This document shows, piece by piece, positions 10,791 to 23,858 of a stretch of DNA of 64,000 bases. The notes under the pieces were generated by a model. That model had not been told where the DNA came from and did no database searches. It worked only from the letters and a program-made list of their open reading frames with translations. The stretch spans positions 16,048,001 to 16,112,000 of the forward strand of contig BSBN01001965.1 in NCBI GenBank assembly GCA_027924645.1, in the 5' to 3' direction. The position numbers and the translations under genes were made by a program. Positions within the stretch are counted from its first letter, which is position 1. The number at the start of each line of letters is the position of its first letter. The DNA comes from Cunninghamia lanceolata. Lineage: Eukaryota > Streptophyta > Pinopsida > Cupressales > Cupressaceae.

Positions 10791-11632
10791 TTTAGATAAG
10801 GGAATAATCCCTATCTGCCTAACCATGGGAAGCACCTAGGCATAGCCCTAAAACTCATTGTGAGGAGTACCACAAGAACCCCGAAGTAGCTGGCCCATTG
10901 AGAGGACCTGCTAGCGAAAAGGGCGACGACCCCTACCTGATTGACTAGTTCCCATCGGTGAGGTAAACCAAGAGCTATCGTTTGTGGAAAAGTGGTTATG
11001 AGTTTTACTTGAGTCGTGGAGTGAGGGGTACTACCCTAATACGCAAGCTGTTAGACAACATTGGTAGCCAAGTGAATCCCCTAAACCTTTAGGAATCTGA
11101 ACATACCTAGGGTCCATATCTATTGCTAGCTGACAAATCATAGTTTGAATATGTCCAGATCCATATGCAGATCCCATTGCAGATTGTTTCCAGAAAAAAT
11201 TCTATTTTTTTGCCATATCTTCTTTGCTTTAGCTCCGTTTCCTCTGAAAATTCACTGGAACCCTTGAAATTCCATTCTGCATATTTCCTTCCTTGAGGAC
11301 CCTATCCTAAATTCCACTTATCGAAGCCTGAAATCCCACATTTGTCTATTTTTAGGGTTTTCCATAACTTCTTCGATTCTCACTGAATCGCCTTCAAATT
11401 TTGCCACAGTGTTCATTTCCTATTTCTGCTCCTTTGTCCCTCTTGGGTAAATTTTCCCATTCTTTCACCTCGCTTCTGAAATCCCCATTTTTTGCTTCCT
11501 TATCCCTCAGAAAGTGTCCCAAACCTAGTCAAACCCTAATTACCCATCAGGGTTTTTCCCAAATCCAAACTTTCCTTTACTAAAAAAGTTTCTCTTTTTG
11601 TTTTTCTACCCATTCCAAAAAAAATCCTGGTT
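10791..11632 (+). other. Probable leader upstream of gypsy gag, no gene
   Basis: No coding signature. From about 11160 on the sequence is pyrimidine-rich and runs into the gag start at 11633, so it is probably the 5' leader of that element. No PBS or 5' LTR matching the LTR at 13201 was found, so the 5' end appears lost or diverged. Confidence 0.3.
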
Positions 11633-13180
11633 ATGGTTGTCACTCGCGTAGGAACAGAAAACATGGAGGAGGAACTTGCATCCCTCAAGACCAAACTCCA
11701 AGATTTGGATGAAAAAATTCTTGAGCTCAATCTTCAGCATTCAGCCATGAATAATAGACAGCAACCAGAGTCTTCTGCAGATATAGGGTTTTCTTCTTCC
11801 AGCAATTTTCATGGACTGAAGCTTGATTGTCCTCGCTTCAATGGTGATGATCTGACTGGATGGATATACTAGGCAGAACAATATTTCAATCTACATAATA
11901 CTTTTGATGTCAACAAAGACCCACTTGCCTCCTTTTATTTGGAACATGAAGCCCTTCAATGGTTCTGTTGGTACATCAAAGCTCACGAAGAGCCAAAATG
12001 GACAAATTTTTGCAAACTCATTTTGCAATGATTTAGCCCTAGTGTTTTTGATGACTTCATAGGAGCACTCACAAAACTGTGCCAAACAAGCACTATGAGA
12101 GAATATCAAACAAAATTTGAAAAACTAGCCAATCACACAGAGGGATTGTCTGATCAATTCTTCAGGAGTTGTTTTGTAAGTGGTTTGAAGGATGCAATTC
12201 ACTCTAAGGTTAAAATCTTTTATCCAAGCACAATGATGGAAGCCTTAGGGTTGGCTAAGTTGGTGGAGGACAAGATCACATCTCAACAATGCTCCAATTC
12301 CAATTTTGTTCCATTCAGAAAGATGGATCCCGAAAGCCCTCAAATAATGCCAGCTCCTAGAACAACTCCTATCAAGCATTTGACTAAAGCAGAGATGCGA
12401 GGACATAGAGAAAAAAGGCTTTGTTATAATTGTGATGACAAATTTACTCGGGAACACAGATGTGTTGAGCAAAAGCTCTATCTCTTGGATGTGGATTCTC
12501 CCCCTAAAACTGAAGTTTATGCAGATGCTCAGGATACAATAGCTGATCAAGTTGAAACTCAGCAATCACCTATTGACCGTACTTCTCAAAAAGACCACCT
12601 AGAGATTTCTCTCCATGTCGTAGCAGGAGTCACCACCCCACAAACCATGTGGGTCAAGGGTTACTTCAAGAAACTCCCTTCTACAATACTCATTGATTCT
12701 GGTAGTACTCATAACTTCATTGACCCTCGAATAGCCAAACACACTGATTGTTTTGTTCATCCTTGCTCAAACTTTGAAGTTATGATTGCCAATGGGAGCA
12801 CATTACCTTGCCAAGGGAAGTGTTGTAATGTGCATATCTCTATTGGTGATTATAACCTAGGCTTTGACATGTTTACCTTGCCCTTAGGTAGATGTGATGT
12901 AGTTTTAGGTGCCCAATGGTTATGCACACTTGGACCCATCTTATGGGATTTTGCTGAACTTTGGATGCAGTTTTCAGACAATGGGCACAAACACACATTG
13001 AAGGGCTTATAACCAAGGTCTCTCAGCATCATAAGTTCACATCACCTACAAAAGATTCTTAATAAGAATTCACATGGTGTCATCTCTCAACTTCACTCCA
13101 TTCAGATGCAACCATCCATGGTCTCAACCACTCCTTCAAATTCAACAACAATTTCCACATCTTACACTTTGAGGACAAAG
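11633..13180 (+). pseudogene. Ty3/gypsy gag-protease pseudogene (chromovirus-like), pol deleted
   Basis: One frame runs from ATG 11633 with an N-terminal coiled-coil-like stretch (EEELASLKTKLQDLDEK), a capsid region (LDCPRFNGDDLTGWIY; later SVFDDFIGALTKL and EYQTKFEKLANHTEGL), a zinc-knuckle variant (CYNCDDKFTREHRC) and an aspartic protease (LIDSGSTHNFI; DVVLGAQWL). Nonsense codons interrupt it in frame: TAG 11870-11872, TGA 12029-12031 and TAA 13010-13012. After the last the same frame still resembles the post-protease spacer (SIISSHH, NSHGVISQLHSIQM), then jumps to a short tail (TLRTKLF) right at the polypurine tract. RT, RNase H and integrase are missing, which points to an internal deletion. 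Capsid and protease type suggest a chromovirus; the exact lineage is uncertain. Confidence 0.85.
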
Positions 13181-13187
13181 CTTTTCT

Positions 13188-13200
13188 AAGAGGGAGGGGA
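13188..13200 (+). other. Polypurine tract of gypsy element
   Basis: AAGAGGGAGGGGA lies immediately before the LTR start TGTTAGGAAC at 13201. It would prime plus-strand DNA synthesis and confirms the plus orientation of the gag-protease remnant. Confidence 0.8.
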
Positions 13201-13550
13201 TGTTAGGAACTCATGTTTAACCCTTCTCTTTATTTTGCTAGTATATTATATTTGGATGCATATACTTTGTAAGTCATCTCGTGAGTATATTGTATTATCC
13301 CACATTCATGGGAAGTAATAGTTGTTTAGATTAGACTTAGTATATAAGTACGTGTTGAGGCTAATGAAGGCATCCATGATTTTATTGTATTGAGCTTTCT
13401 CAAAGGAGGTTGCCCCCCTTGAAGTGGCTTGCGATCAATAAATTCCTTTTGTAATCTACTATTTCTATTATTTTGTGCATTTTTCATTATATTGTTGTAG
13501 GAGGTTCCTCTCAGCATGCTGCCCCTGAACTCTCATAAAATTCTTTTGAC
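13201..13550 (+). repeat. 3' LTR of gypsy gag-protease remnant, end approximate
   Basis: Begins TGTTAGGAAC after the polypurine tract. It holds a TATA box (TATATAAG, 13341-13348) and an AATAAA (about 13437). The end could be the CA near 13517 or 13551; without a second copy it cannot be fixed. Confidence 0.6.
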
Positions 13551-16500
13551 ATTATAGAGATGATATTTTTGCTGCTACTATCTCAAAAGTGACAAGAGGT
13601 ATGTTATGTTTACCTCTATTTATAATGAACATCATGGATCCATGCATGAGACAGCCAGAACATTAGGTAAAATATCAACATTTGTATGCTAAGGAATTGC
13701 CAATGGGCATGATTCAGTGATGAATGACTGCTTTAGTCACATGATAGCATGAGAATAAGTATCAGATATATGCATGATTGAACAAATTGAATAGTACAGA
13801 TGCGTAGCCATAATGATCTAATTTCAATATATACATAGTGCATATTTCTTTTGATAGTCAAGATGCAGTTGCAAGTGGTGTCTACCTTTTGCTCATGTTG
13901 GTAAAGTGAAGGAGCTATAATAATTCAATTTAGTATGTATATACATTTTTATTTGATATGATACATTGAATCAAGAGCCAAGTGTGTATGTCATGAGATA
14001 GATTGAATTGATACATCAAGTATATGGATATCAAATGAAAACAAAGATACAAATCATCACCGATTCTCTTTCATCTAATAGGGCTATTCCAAAAAAATAT
14101 TGGTATAAAATTGCTTATTCGATGGCAATATAACATAAAAGATGTAAGTGGAACAACATGTATTCTTAACTGATATATTGTATCTATGGAAAAGTAGTAA
14201 GAAATGAGCATCTTTGTCATATAGGAAAGGAAATTCAAGCTGATGCATTCATCATGTATCTCATTTCCATGCTATAGTAAGACTAACCATATCAAATAAT
14301 ACATAGGAGAAATAAGTGAATCTGAATTGGTTTTACATATACAAAAGATGACAACTAAAATTCAGTATATGTGGTATGCTCAAAACCTATATGAAATTTC
14401 AGTATTCATATACCACTATAGGGAAGAACAATAAAACCACTTATTTGTTATCTAATAGTGAATGTTGTAAGCCCATGTCCCAGTGAAGAACATCATTATT
14501 TTGACCAAATGAAAAGTAACGGGCTCATATACAGATGCATAGAAGAAAGAAAAATACTCAGAATATAAGGCCTAGCCATGGTCTTTCATGAAAGAATAAA
14601 CATAGAAAGTAAAATGTTATGGCCTCCACCATTAAAAATGGTCTGTATGCAAATGTATTTGATGTGATTCGGTGAGGTAGACTGCAAGTATATATGCCAT
14701 GTTATAGTGAGATTTGGCATCATGATCATTCAAATAAAGCTATTAGAGAATGTATAAGAACACATTTAGAAAGATACAGTAAACAAATGCCGCATCATGA
14801 TAGAAATCTACTTGGAGTTTTACTCCCATTTACTCAGAATGTCAAAAAGAGCTACGCCCTGTATCAAGGAGGCCTCTGTTTCCAAGTTCAACAGAAATAT
14901 ACAGGAAAGATGGAAACTTTCAACTCATGGAAGTATTGCACAACAAAAGAAATAATAGTCGGATATCTTAAATGGAGCCCGCAACCTGTAGAGAAGCACA
15001 CTTTTGTAATGATAAAATTGCAAAGAAATGTTTTTATTTCCCAAGTTTCTAAGAGCCCATGTATGAAATTTTTTATACACAACCAAATACAGAGGGATTT
15101 CTTCATCATGGGTCGAGCCCATTTTTGTTTTCAAAATGACAAGCTAATGTTGTACAGGAAATGAAAAGTAATGCTCATAATAATGAAATATGCACAGCAA
15201 AGCTCATGGCCTGCACTATGGATAGTCGTGTAGAAATTACACCTTCTGTCAATGAGATTTAGTAAATCATTTATAGTGCCCTTTATACAGAGAAGGTGAA
15301 AGTATTTGAGCCATGGAGGTTTGACACAGCTGCAGCGAAATATACAATGTTTCTTCAAAATATCAAAACCCATTTCAAGTTACATTGAGTAAGCACAGTT
15401 GCATAAGTAAAAGTGGAACTCAGAAATAATATTCAAAGATAAGATTATAGAGTTGTGGCCTCATAGAAGAAAACCCTCAAAAATATGAATATTTCAATGC
15501 ATTTTCTTGTATACAAATACCAAAACCCTATTGATAAACTCATAAGACATTCAGATTTAAAAGAAAAATGAGGTTTTTTTAGGCAAAACATACTTAGAAA
15601 TGAAAGAATATGACCGCAACCTAATAGTATATACAACTAACAAAGAATGTAAATAAGAAATGTCTTTATCTCATGACCTCCTGAGTCAACATCAAGCTCA
15701 TGTAAACAACAAAAATCAAATTGACTAATACAAGCTCACAAAGGAAAGTCTTACCTTGTATTGTTTTCTAAGTAAGAAATGTGCAATGAGGCCGTGGGTC
15801 TTTACCCTTATGGAGTCCCAGATAAGAAAAATCTAGTTGTCATGGTGGCCTCGGCCCAAAATGCCAAGGGAAAAGAAATGATAGTGAAAACACAAGCAAA
15901 TCCATCAAAAACAATGCAGAGATCGTGGCTGGAAAAGCCATTTTCATCTCATAAAATGAAAGGAAATCAAGGATGTGAGTCATATTTGTATCAGACAGAG
16001 TCTTAGCTTCATTTTCTATATGGAATCCATGGAAAAATGTAGAGACACAGCTGGAAATTGAAGGTTTTCCTCCAAACCCTAGCCATGGTAGTGCTGAGGA
16101 AGAGCACCATCATATGAAAAGTGTAAAAGTAAAATGAGCCCAAAAGAATAGGGTTTTGAATGTGTTTTGTGTTTTAGGGTTTCCCTTTACCCTTATTAGA
16201 ATGGTGATTTTAATCACATTTTATTCATTTTGAAGGCACAAACTAATGCCCTTCATGGTATCATGTTGTCATAGTGCCTATGTCTTAAGACTTAGAGTGA
16301 TATTGAAACCTTAGGCCTTGATTATTCCATGTTAAGGTTCGATACCTTAAATCTCATTTTGAGTCCCCTTGGAGATAGATCACATACAACTCATATGACT
16401 TGGAAATTTTTGCAGATCAAATAGAAGATAAGCCTCATAGGCTTTATTTTTGCAAAAGCTATAATGTTCCCCAAATATTTTTATGATATTTTATAGAAAA

Positions 16501-17431
16501 ATCAATTGCCATGTAATGTAATATGCTTGATGAAATGCCATATATGATCATATTATTTTTTTGCAAAAATCAAATCAAATAAGGATGCAAAATAAAACTG
16601 CAATCTATTGTATGACAAATATTAAAGCAATGTCCTTTTTAAATTGATTTTAATATTTTGTCATTTTATGTAGTTTAAAGAAGATAAAGTAAACAAAACT
16701 TGTTTTCTTTATTTTCCTTTCTTTTAAAAGAAGTTATGGATAAGGATTGAGCATTTTCTAGGCAAACAAAGCAAATTTTTGGTGGGGCCACATGGGAGGA
16801 CCTTTTTGGTAGTTGGTTTTCATAGTTTGGGGGTGATTTGGTGGCCCATTGTTTGGCTTTTCTGATAAGCTCAAAAATGGATTGGCATGTCTATTATTAG
16901 GAGATTTTTCATCTTTTCCTTTTGGGGAGATCATTTCATAGGATATATGGTAGATGGTTACTTCTTTCTTGGTAGTTCTAGTCAGAGTTAGAGATTTAGA
17001 AATCAGAGTTCAAATTTTTAGAGTCTTCCTCTCACACTGATAGAGTTGTACTTTCAGATTTTGTACTCTTTACTTCTTCCATTTTATAAAGAAGTAGTTT
17101 TACTTCCCATTTGTGGATTCATTTGCAAAATTGATTTGATACTACATTTTGATAGCTTTTTATCCTTTGTCTTGTCTTGAATTTTGTGACGGGTATCCAA
17201 GTTTATTATTTAATTCAGGCTGCATGTTGTGTTTTGATGAACCTTCCTGTGAAATATTCATGAGATAAATATAATAAAGGGGTTTTGAGAGTTAAGTTCT
17301 ATGAACTGATTGTGGGTAAGATCTGGTAGGAAATTAAATATTGGTGCATCAATTTAGGAGTTAGTTTCAGTTTTTTTTTTAATTTACATTTGTCCTTCTA
17401 TCGCTTTTCCCTCTGCAAGTCATTTAGATTA
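13551..17431. other. Unassigned AT-rich DNA, 3.9 kb
   Basis: No recognisable element, gene or RNA. The longest frame (14694-15164, plus, 156 codons) has no domain and ordinary AT-rich composition. The segment about 16800-17200 (pyrimidine-rich blocks, TTTTATAAAG) has an LTR-like feel but I found no second copy or PBS. It is the target into which the gypsy element at 17432 inserted. Confidence 0.4.
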
Positions 17432-18945
17432 TGGTATAGGGGCACCAAGATAGTCAAGTTTGTAAATAAGTATTTTTTATAGGTTGTGGTGTGTCTAGGC
17501 ATTGGTCAAGTGAATAAGGTCTAATTGGACCACTTAGCATGTAATAGGGATTCCTTTGTGTAAGAGTGTCATATTTTTGTAATGTCATAAAAAACTACTA
17601 TGTAATAGGACAAAAATGCAAACCATGGAAGATGAACAATGAAGCTATTCAAAAGGTAGGTATGGCCGCTAGTTTCTAGTTGGTTTTGGAGGAAAATAAC
17701 TTGTATATATGATGGAAAACTCATTGTAAAGGTTTGGTGAGTGGTTCTTGAAGATCCAACAATAAAGAATTTGTTATTTTCTTTAAACTTTCTATGTTTT
17801 CTTGTTAAGACTACTATTACAGTAAATAGTATGGTTATGTAGAGATTGTCCTTGGCCCAAATTGCATTGGATCTGATAGATAAATGTATTAACTCCAATT
17901 TTGTTTTTATTTGGTTGGATTTCATAGAGTTTAGAGAATTTTATAGAAGAGTTTATGAAACTGCCTAGTGAAACACTGTTCTAGGGGTTTGAAGACATAA
18001 AATGACTTTCTAAGCCATTTCACCCAGTAGACCTTAAACAAACTTGGTAGAATGACATGTCAAGAGAAAGGATTTTTTCTTTATGAGTTTTACAGGGTTG
18101 GGGAAGTCAGTTTTGGAGCATTTTTGGTGATGCCTTAGGCTGGCAGAGCCTTTTGTTTTGAGCAGATTGAAGGTACAGAGGTTGGGTTTGATGGAAAAAT
18201 AGTTGGAGGATCATTCCAAATGGTAGAATAAGCATGTGTAGGCCCAATATGATGTGACTAAGCCATTGGTAGAGTGGAACCAAGTGTGGAAGGTATATTT
18301 TCAACAAACCCTCATTGAAACTAGCCCAGAAAAGGCCTAAAGCAAGGGTTTGGTGGTTTGGGACTTAAATGAGCATTCCAGCTCCTAAAAGTTGTTGAAT
18401 CAGAGGTTTTGGAGGGTTTTTAAGGACTTTCTATAGGAATTTTGGGTTGGCAAGAAGTTTGAAGTGCACTTGCTTTGGAAAATAGGGCTAATTGCCCCTT
18501 TGTAGCAGCTGAATAGTCATTGTTAGGAGGATACTTTCCAAAGTAACCATAGTTGGTTTCAAGATATGTTGAATAATTCCTTAATGGGTATCTGAAAAGC
18601 TATTTCTTTTGTTGGTTTGGGTTATATTTTGAAATATATGCCTAATTTTCATCATTTTGAGAGTACTAACTTTTGGTGTAGGAACAACAGTGAATTATTG
18701 AGTAGGTTGGTCTGAAACAACCTTACCCAAGTTTTTGATATGTCAAACAAGAGCATAAAGGGTACTCAAAAAGGTGGATAAGTTGTGGGTTTAAGATATT
18801 TTTGAAAGTTATGTTGAAAAGACCCCTTTTGGAGGACTAGTTGGCATAAAGAAGCCATTAAAAGACAGTTAATGATCATAAACCTTTGAGACTTGATAGT
18901 TGGTTTGTATGAGAGTTAGTGATCAATATACCTTATTTGACATCA
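17432..18945 (+). repeat. 5' LTR of old gypsy element
   Basis: 1514 bp, TGGTATAGGGGCACC... to ...TTTGACATCA. It aligns along its length with 21356-21848 plus 43701-44723, with clear divergence. Its first bases resemble the TGGTGCAGGAGCACC start of the three-LTR element at 271, suggesting related LTR termini. Confidence 0.85.
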
Positions 18946-18947
18946 AA

Positions 18948-18959
18948 TTGTATCAGAGC
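18948..18959 (+). other. Degenerate primer-binding site
   Basis: TTGTATCAGAGC, one mismatch (G to T at the second base) from the initiator-Met PBS, two bases after the LTR end. Confidence 0.75.
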
Positions 18960-19025
18960 CCAAGGATTAGATCTCTTGAGGGAGATTGGTTGAAGTTTGC
19001 ATTAAAGAAAGGTTGGAATTTCAAA

Positions 19026-20594
19026 ATGCCTCCCAAGAATACTGGCACTACTAGAGAGTTGCAAGAGTTAAAGGAGACACATGCAAATTTGTTGGAGTAT
19101 CATAATTCTATTTTGGCAAGGCTTGATACCTTAGAGTCAAGGCAGAAAAGAGGTATGGTTCTAGGAGATGAGAGTGAATCGAAGGAAGAAGGGGAAGAAG
19201 AGAATGAATTAGAGGAAGAGAAGATGGATCCTGATGAACAGATGACAATAAGGCTTTTGAAGGTAGTAAAAGGAGAGGATTATATGTCCAAGATTGATTT
19301 TCCCATGTATGAAGGATGTTTGAATAATGAGGAGCTTCTAGATTGGATTGCAACTTTGTACAATCACTTTGAAAGTGAGGATATTCCTGATGAGAAAAAG
19401 GTAAAGGTGGCAAAAGAAAAACTGAAAGGGCATGCATTATTGTGGTGGCACTATGAGCAAGCTAAGAGAAGAAAAAAAGGTAAGTCAAAGATTGTTTCAT
19501 GGGACAAGGTGGTAGAAAAACTCAAAGGTAAGTTCTTTCCTAAAGACTATGAAATTCAAATGTTTAAAAAGATTCAAAGTTTAAGACAAAAGGAGATGGA
19601 TGTTAAGTCATATACTGAATAATTTTATAAGTTAAGCATGATGTCTGGTCATCATGAGAATGAAGTTAAAAATATTGCTAGGTACTTGGGTGGATTGAGA
19701 TTCAACATTCAAGATGAGTTAGTTTTGGCAAATCCTAGAAGTGTTGAAGAATGTTATCAAATGGCAATAAGAGTGGAAGAAAAGATGAAAAGAAGGAAAA
19801 ATAAAACAAATAGAGGAAGAGGCAGCACCTCTAGGGGCAAAGGAGCATTTCCTACATCAAGGAAAAACAATGAGAGTGAAGAAGATGCACATGAAGGCCA
19901 TGAGCAAGTGGTAGATTTTAGAGGAGGCTTTAGAGGTTCAAGAGTCAGATTTGGTAGAGGTAGGAGTGCAAACACATTTGTAGGTAGGTGTTACAACTAT
20001 AATGAGTTTGGACATCCAGCATATAAGTGTCCTGAGAAGCAAGGATCTACATCAAGTGGAGGTGAAAGGAGAGGTGACAAGAGGGTGCAATTAGTGCAAG
20101 AAGAAAAAGGAGAAAGTGTTCATTCATAACCACAACCTATTGTTCCTGAGGATGGTGATGCACTAATGGTGAGAAGGGCTCTATTCAAGGCCTCCAAAAA
20201 GAAGGAATCAATGCAAAGAAAATCTCTATTTAGGACCACATGTAAATCCAAGGGTAAAGTATGCAAGGTACTTATAGATTCTGGTTGTATTGAAAATATG
20301 GTCTCAAATGAAATGGTGGATAAGCAAAAGTGGCAAAAGTTTCCTCATGAAAATCCATATGTGATATCATGGTTGAATGATAGCCAATCCATCTTGGTTA
20401 ATGAACAAGCATTGATCAAATTTAGTAATGGTGGTTACAAGGATCAAGTTGTTTGTGATGTTGTACGAATGAATTGTTGTCGTGTATTGCTTGGTAGACC
20501 ATGGCAGTTTGACAAACATGCCATCTATGCTTATGGAAGTAATAGTTACCTGATTGAGCATAATGGGAATAGGTTTACACTCACTCCATTGTAA
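19026..20594 (+). pseudogene. Ty3/gypsy gag-protease pseudogene
   Basis: From ATG 19026 (M-P-P-K-N-T) one frame runs to 20594, broken only by in-frame stops at 19620-19622 (TAA) and 20127-20129 (TAA). It has an N-terminal helical region, an acidic stretch (about 19165-19230), a capsid domain (KIDFPMYEGCLNNEELLDWI; LKGHALLWW; LKGKFFPKDYEIQMF; LGGLRFNIQDEL), a basic Arg/Gly-rich linker, a zinc knuckle with its second Cys replaced (CYNYNEFGHPAYKC) and an aspartic protease (VLIDSGCIENMVS; RVLLGRPWQFD). No polymerase follows. The protein would package RNA in cytoplasmic particles; this copy is dead. The gypsy assignment is firm, the lineage is not determined. Confidence 0.85.
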
Positions 20595-21355
20595 GGAGAT
20601 GTGGAGAATCAATTCAAGACAACAAAGGTGATCATGTTTGGCAAGAAAGAGTTTGTGAAGATGAAGGAAGAGGAGCCTAAGGAGTTTGCAGTCAATCCTA
20701 TGTTAGAGGACATCAAAATAGAGAGTTTGAAGGTTGCATCAAAGTTGAAGAATAGAGGTAATGTGTTGACACCAAAAGCAGGCCAAGAGAAGGCAAGAGA
20801 TCAAGTGTGTATGCAGACACAAGGTGGGAGGAAGACGGATGATGCAATCCTGATTGGAATAGTGCTTTGTCCCCTAGTTGCAAGAGGAAGGGAGAGGTAG
20901 TCATATTCTGCCATGATAGAGAGGTATGAGTCTGATAAGTATGGTGAAACAAGGGTTCCAAAGGTGAAAAGCGTCAAGCATGAAATGAAGGTAAGTGAAC
21001 AAGGAATCAAGAGTTTTGGGCAAGAGCTAAAGAGCAGGTGTAATCATGAAACAAGGGTAAGGAGGGAATCAGTCCATAGTGCATATGGTAAGTGTTTGTT
21101 TGCAGGTGTTTAAGCAAAGGACAACATCAGTTGGAGGTGTAGTGAAGATCAGAAAGCAGAGAGAAGGTTAGTTTACAAGGAATGAGCAATGGCAAGGAGT
21201 AACCAAGTTATCCAATGCAAGGTATGATGCAAGAGTGTATCATGATATTCCATGGACAAAGTTTTCAATCTGTAAAGCATGTAGAAGGCAAGGAGAAGTT
21301 GAAAAGAAGCATGAAGACCTCATGGGACATGAGTTCTTTTTTTAGGCCAGGTCTA
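20595..21355 (+). other. Post-protease remnant and 3' untranslated part of old gypsy element
   Basis: Lys/Glu-rich broken frames (20601-20900) continue the spacer that normally precedes RT. No RT, RNase H or integrase motif is present. The region ends at the 3' LTR (21356). Confidence 0.6.
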
Positions 21356-21848
21356 TGGTGCAGGGGCACCATGATAGTCAAGTTTGTAAATAAGTCTTTT
21401 TGATAGGTTGTGGTGTTTCTAGGAATTGGTCAAGTGAATAAGTTCTTATTAGACCACTTAGCATGTAATAGGGATTCATTTTGTGTAAGAGTGTCATATT
21501 TTTGTAATGTCATAAAAAACTACTATGTAATAGGACAAAAATGCAAACCATGGAAGATGAACAGTGAAGCTATTCAAAAGGTAGGTATGGTCATTGGTTT
21601 CTAGTTGGTTTTGGAGGGAAAAAACATGTATATATGATGTAAAACATGTTGTAAAGGTTTGGTGAATGGTTCTTGAAGATCAAACAATAAAGAATTCCTT
21701 GTTTTCTTTAAAATTTTTGTGTTTTCTATTAAGATTGTTGTTACAGTGAATAGTATAGTTATGGATGGATTGTCCTTAGCCCAAATTGCATTAGATCTGA
21801 TAGATAAATGTAATAACTCCATTTTGGTTTTTGTTTGGTTGGATTTGA
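21356..21848 (+). repeat. 3' LTR of old gypsy element, left part
   Basis: 493 bp, TGGTGCAGGGGCACC..., matching 17432 onward. It is cut after TTTGA (21844-21848), the target duplication of the young gypsy insertion. Confidence 0.9.
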
Positions 21849-23727
21849 TGTTGTGTGGTTACACAACACGCCCCATTTTGACTTGGCAAAACAGGGACCC
21901 AGCTTTTGTTTTGGCTTGTGTTGTCTGTTTCTGGCGGTTTGGTAAAAATAAGTTAGGTGCATCATCATCATGAAGGTCAGGATGAGGTAGGTCATCATCA
22001 TGAGGTTAGTTTTTCAAAGTTCATATTTTGTTTCTATGACTTCATGGTTAGAAAGAGCTTGAAATTCCATGCAGGTTTGCCTTTTACATCACCTGAAAAT
22101 TCGTCCATATGAAGGAGTTAGGAGCAGTCAAAGTTTTGGTCAAACCTGATAATTGCTGTGTGAACATCATCATCATGATATTTGGAAAGCCCCCCGATAA
22201 TATCTTGAGGTCAAAACATCCGGACGTCAAGTTTAAGTCGTAGTAGGTTCTCCCCGTCGGGCAGTCTTTTGTGTCGCCAAAGGTCATCATCATGATCTTA
22301 CTCCATCACCTGATAAAAATCATGCAGTCCCGAAACATCCGGACGTCAATCTTAAATGCTAGTGTGTTTTACCCGTCAAGCGAGCATCATGATATTCTAA
22401 CATTGCGAGCATCATGATATTTAAAGTCACCCGATATTATAATATCATGCTGATATTATAATATCACCTTACTTAGAGAAATCTGCCATCTGCATAATTT
22501 GCGCGCACGACCAACTCTTGGTGATCAACATCATCATGATATTTCGAGACCCGACATTTCCTAATATCCTCCTGACCTCCTTTTGCGTGATCATGATGAT
22601 CACCTTATCTTTCGAAGCGGAGGGTGATTTTCATTTCTTAAGTCATGTTGAACATCATCATCATGATCTTTCTCTACCCAACAGTTCGTAATATCATCCT
22701 GCCGACGAGTATAACCTTTTGCAAATATGATGATGACGATGACGTCATCATCACCTTCTCCTTCGGCAGGATATTTTCCAGGGTATGATCCATTTCTCCA
22801 ATATGATGATGATGATGACGTCATCTTCGAGGATTAACACAAGCCCCGGATATCCTGATGACGTCATCAGGACTTTCGGCAGGATCATATTTTTGATCAC
22901 CCAGTGCGTATATGATGATGATGATGTTCATCATCCTAATCTTTCGAGCGGTTTGCCTTGGCCGAAAAGGGTCATGCTGCTTTCATCCTCCTGATCATCT
23001 TCCTTAGAGGGAACCCGATATTCCTTTTACCTCCTGTTCTTAACGAAGCATGACGGTGACGTCATCCCTTTGCATTTTAACCAAGCCTGATGATGACGAT
23101 GACGTCATCATGATTTTCCTCAGCGGCAGGATCATTTCCGAGACCTCCTGTTTGTCTTCATCATGATGATGATGACGATGTCTTTCTTTCCCGAATGTGC
23201 AAAAACAAAACATCCTGATGTACTTTTCATCAGAGCATTAGGAAAGGAGGATCATCATATTTTGTGATATCCTGCGGACAGACAGAAGGCATATAGTTGG
23301 TCATCATCATGATTTTTGGCGTCGGTATAACTGTTGCCGTCGGCCTAAGGTAAAATTGTCACCCTGATCATATGTAGTCACGCCGATGCAAATATGATGA
23401 TGATGCAGAGCCGGATTCTAAGGATGACTGAAAGGCGATTATTTCTTTGTATAATCTGAGATCATCATCATCATATTTCGAACCCGATATACAAGATAAT
23501 GGGCAAAAACATGAAGCGATAGAAATTTGAAAGCCCGACTGCTTGATGTTTGGTCAACGATGGTTGACCCGGTTGTTTTCATGCTGTTGATGCATTTAGT
23601 GCATATTTTTCACAGGTAGAGCCTGATTGCCTGTAGCTGCACATGGGGAGGTATGTTTAATAAAGTGTTTACTTCCTGTTGTTTATCATGATGATGATGA
23701 ACCTAATGTTTGTCTGTTTACTTGCAG

Positions 23728-23858
23728 GAAATCATCATGATGCTGCTGAAGCTGAACATTGAAATCATCATGATGCTGCTGAAGCTGAACATTGAAATCA
23801 TGATGTGCTGCTGAAGCTGAGCGTTGAGATCATGATGATGCTACTGAAGCTGAGCATT
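23728..23858 (+). repeat. 33-bp tandem repeat in LTR, four units
   Basis: Units begin at 23728, 23761, 23794 and 23826 (33, 33, 32 and 33 bp) and share ATCATGATG...CTGAAGCTGA. The copy in the 3' LTR is at 42369-42499. Read in frame each unit encodes an 11-residue Met/Leu-rich block (EIIMMLLKLNI); the third is one base short. Confidence 0.85.

Noticed and set aside
14694..15164. 156-codon plus-strand frame
   Set aside because: No recognisable motif, no supporting neighbour, overlapping minus-strand frames of similar quality, and ordinary AT-rich composition. I could not support it as a gene.
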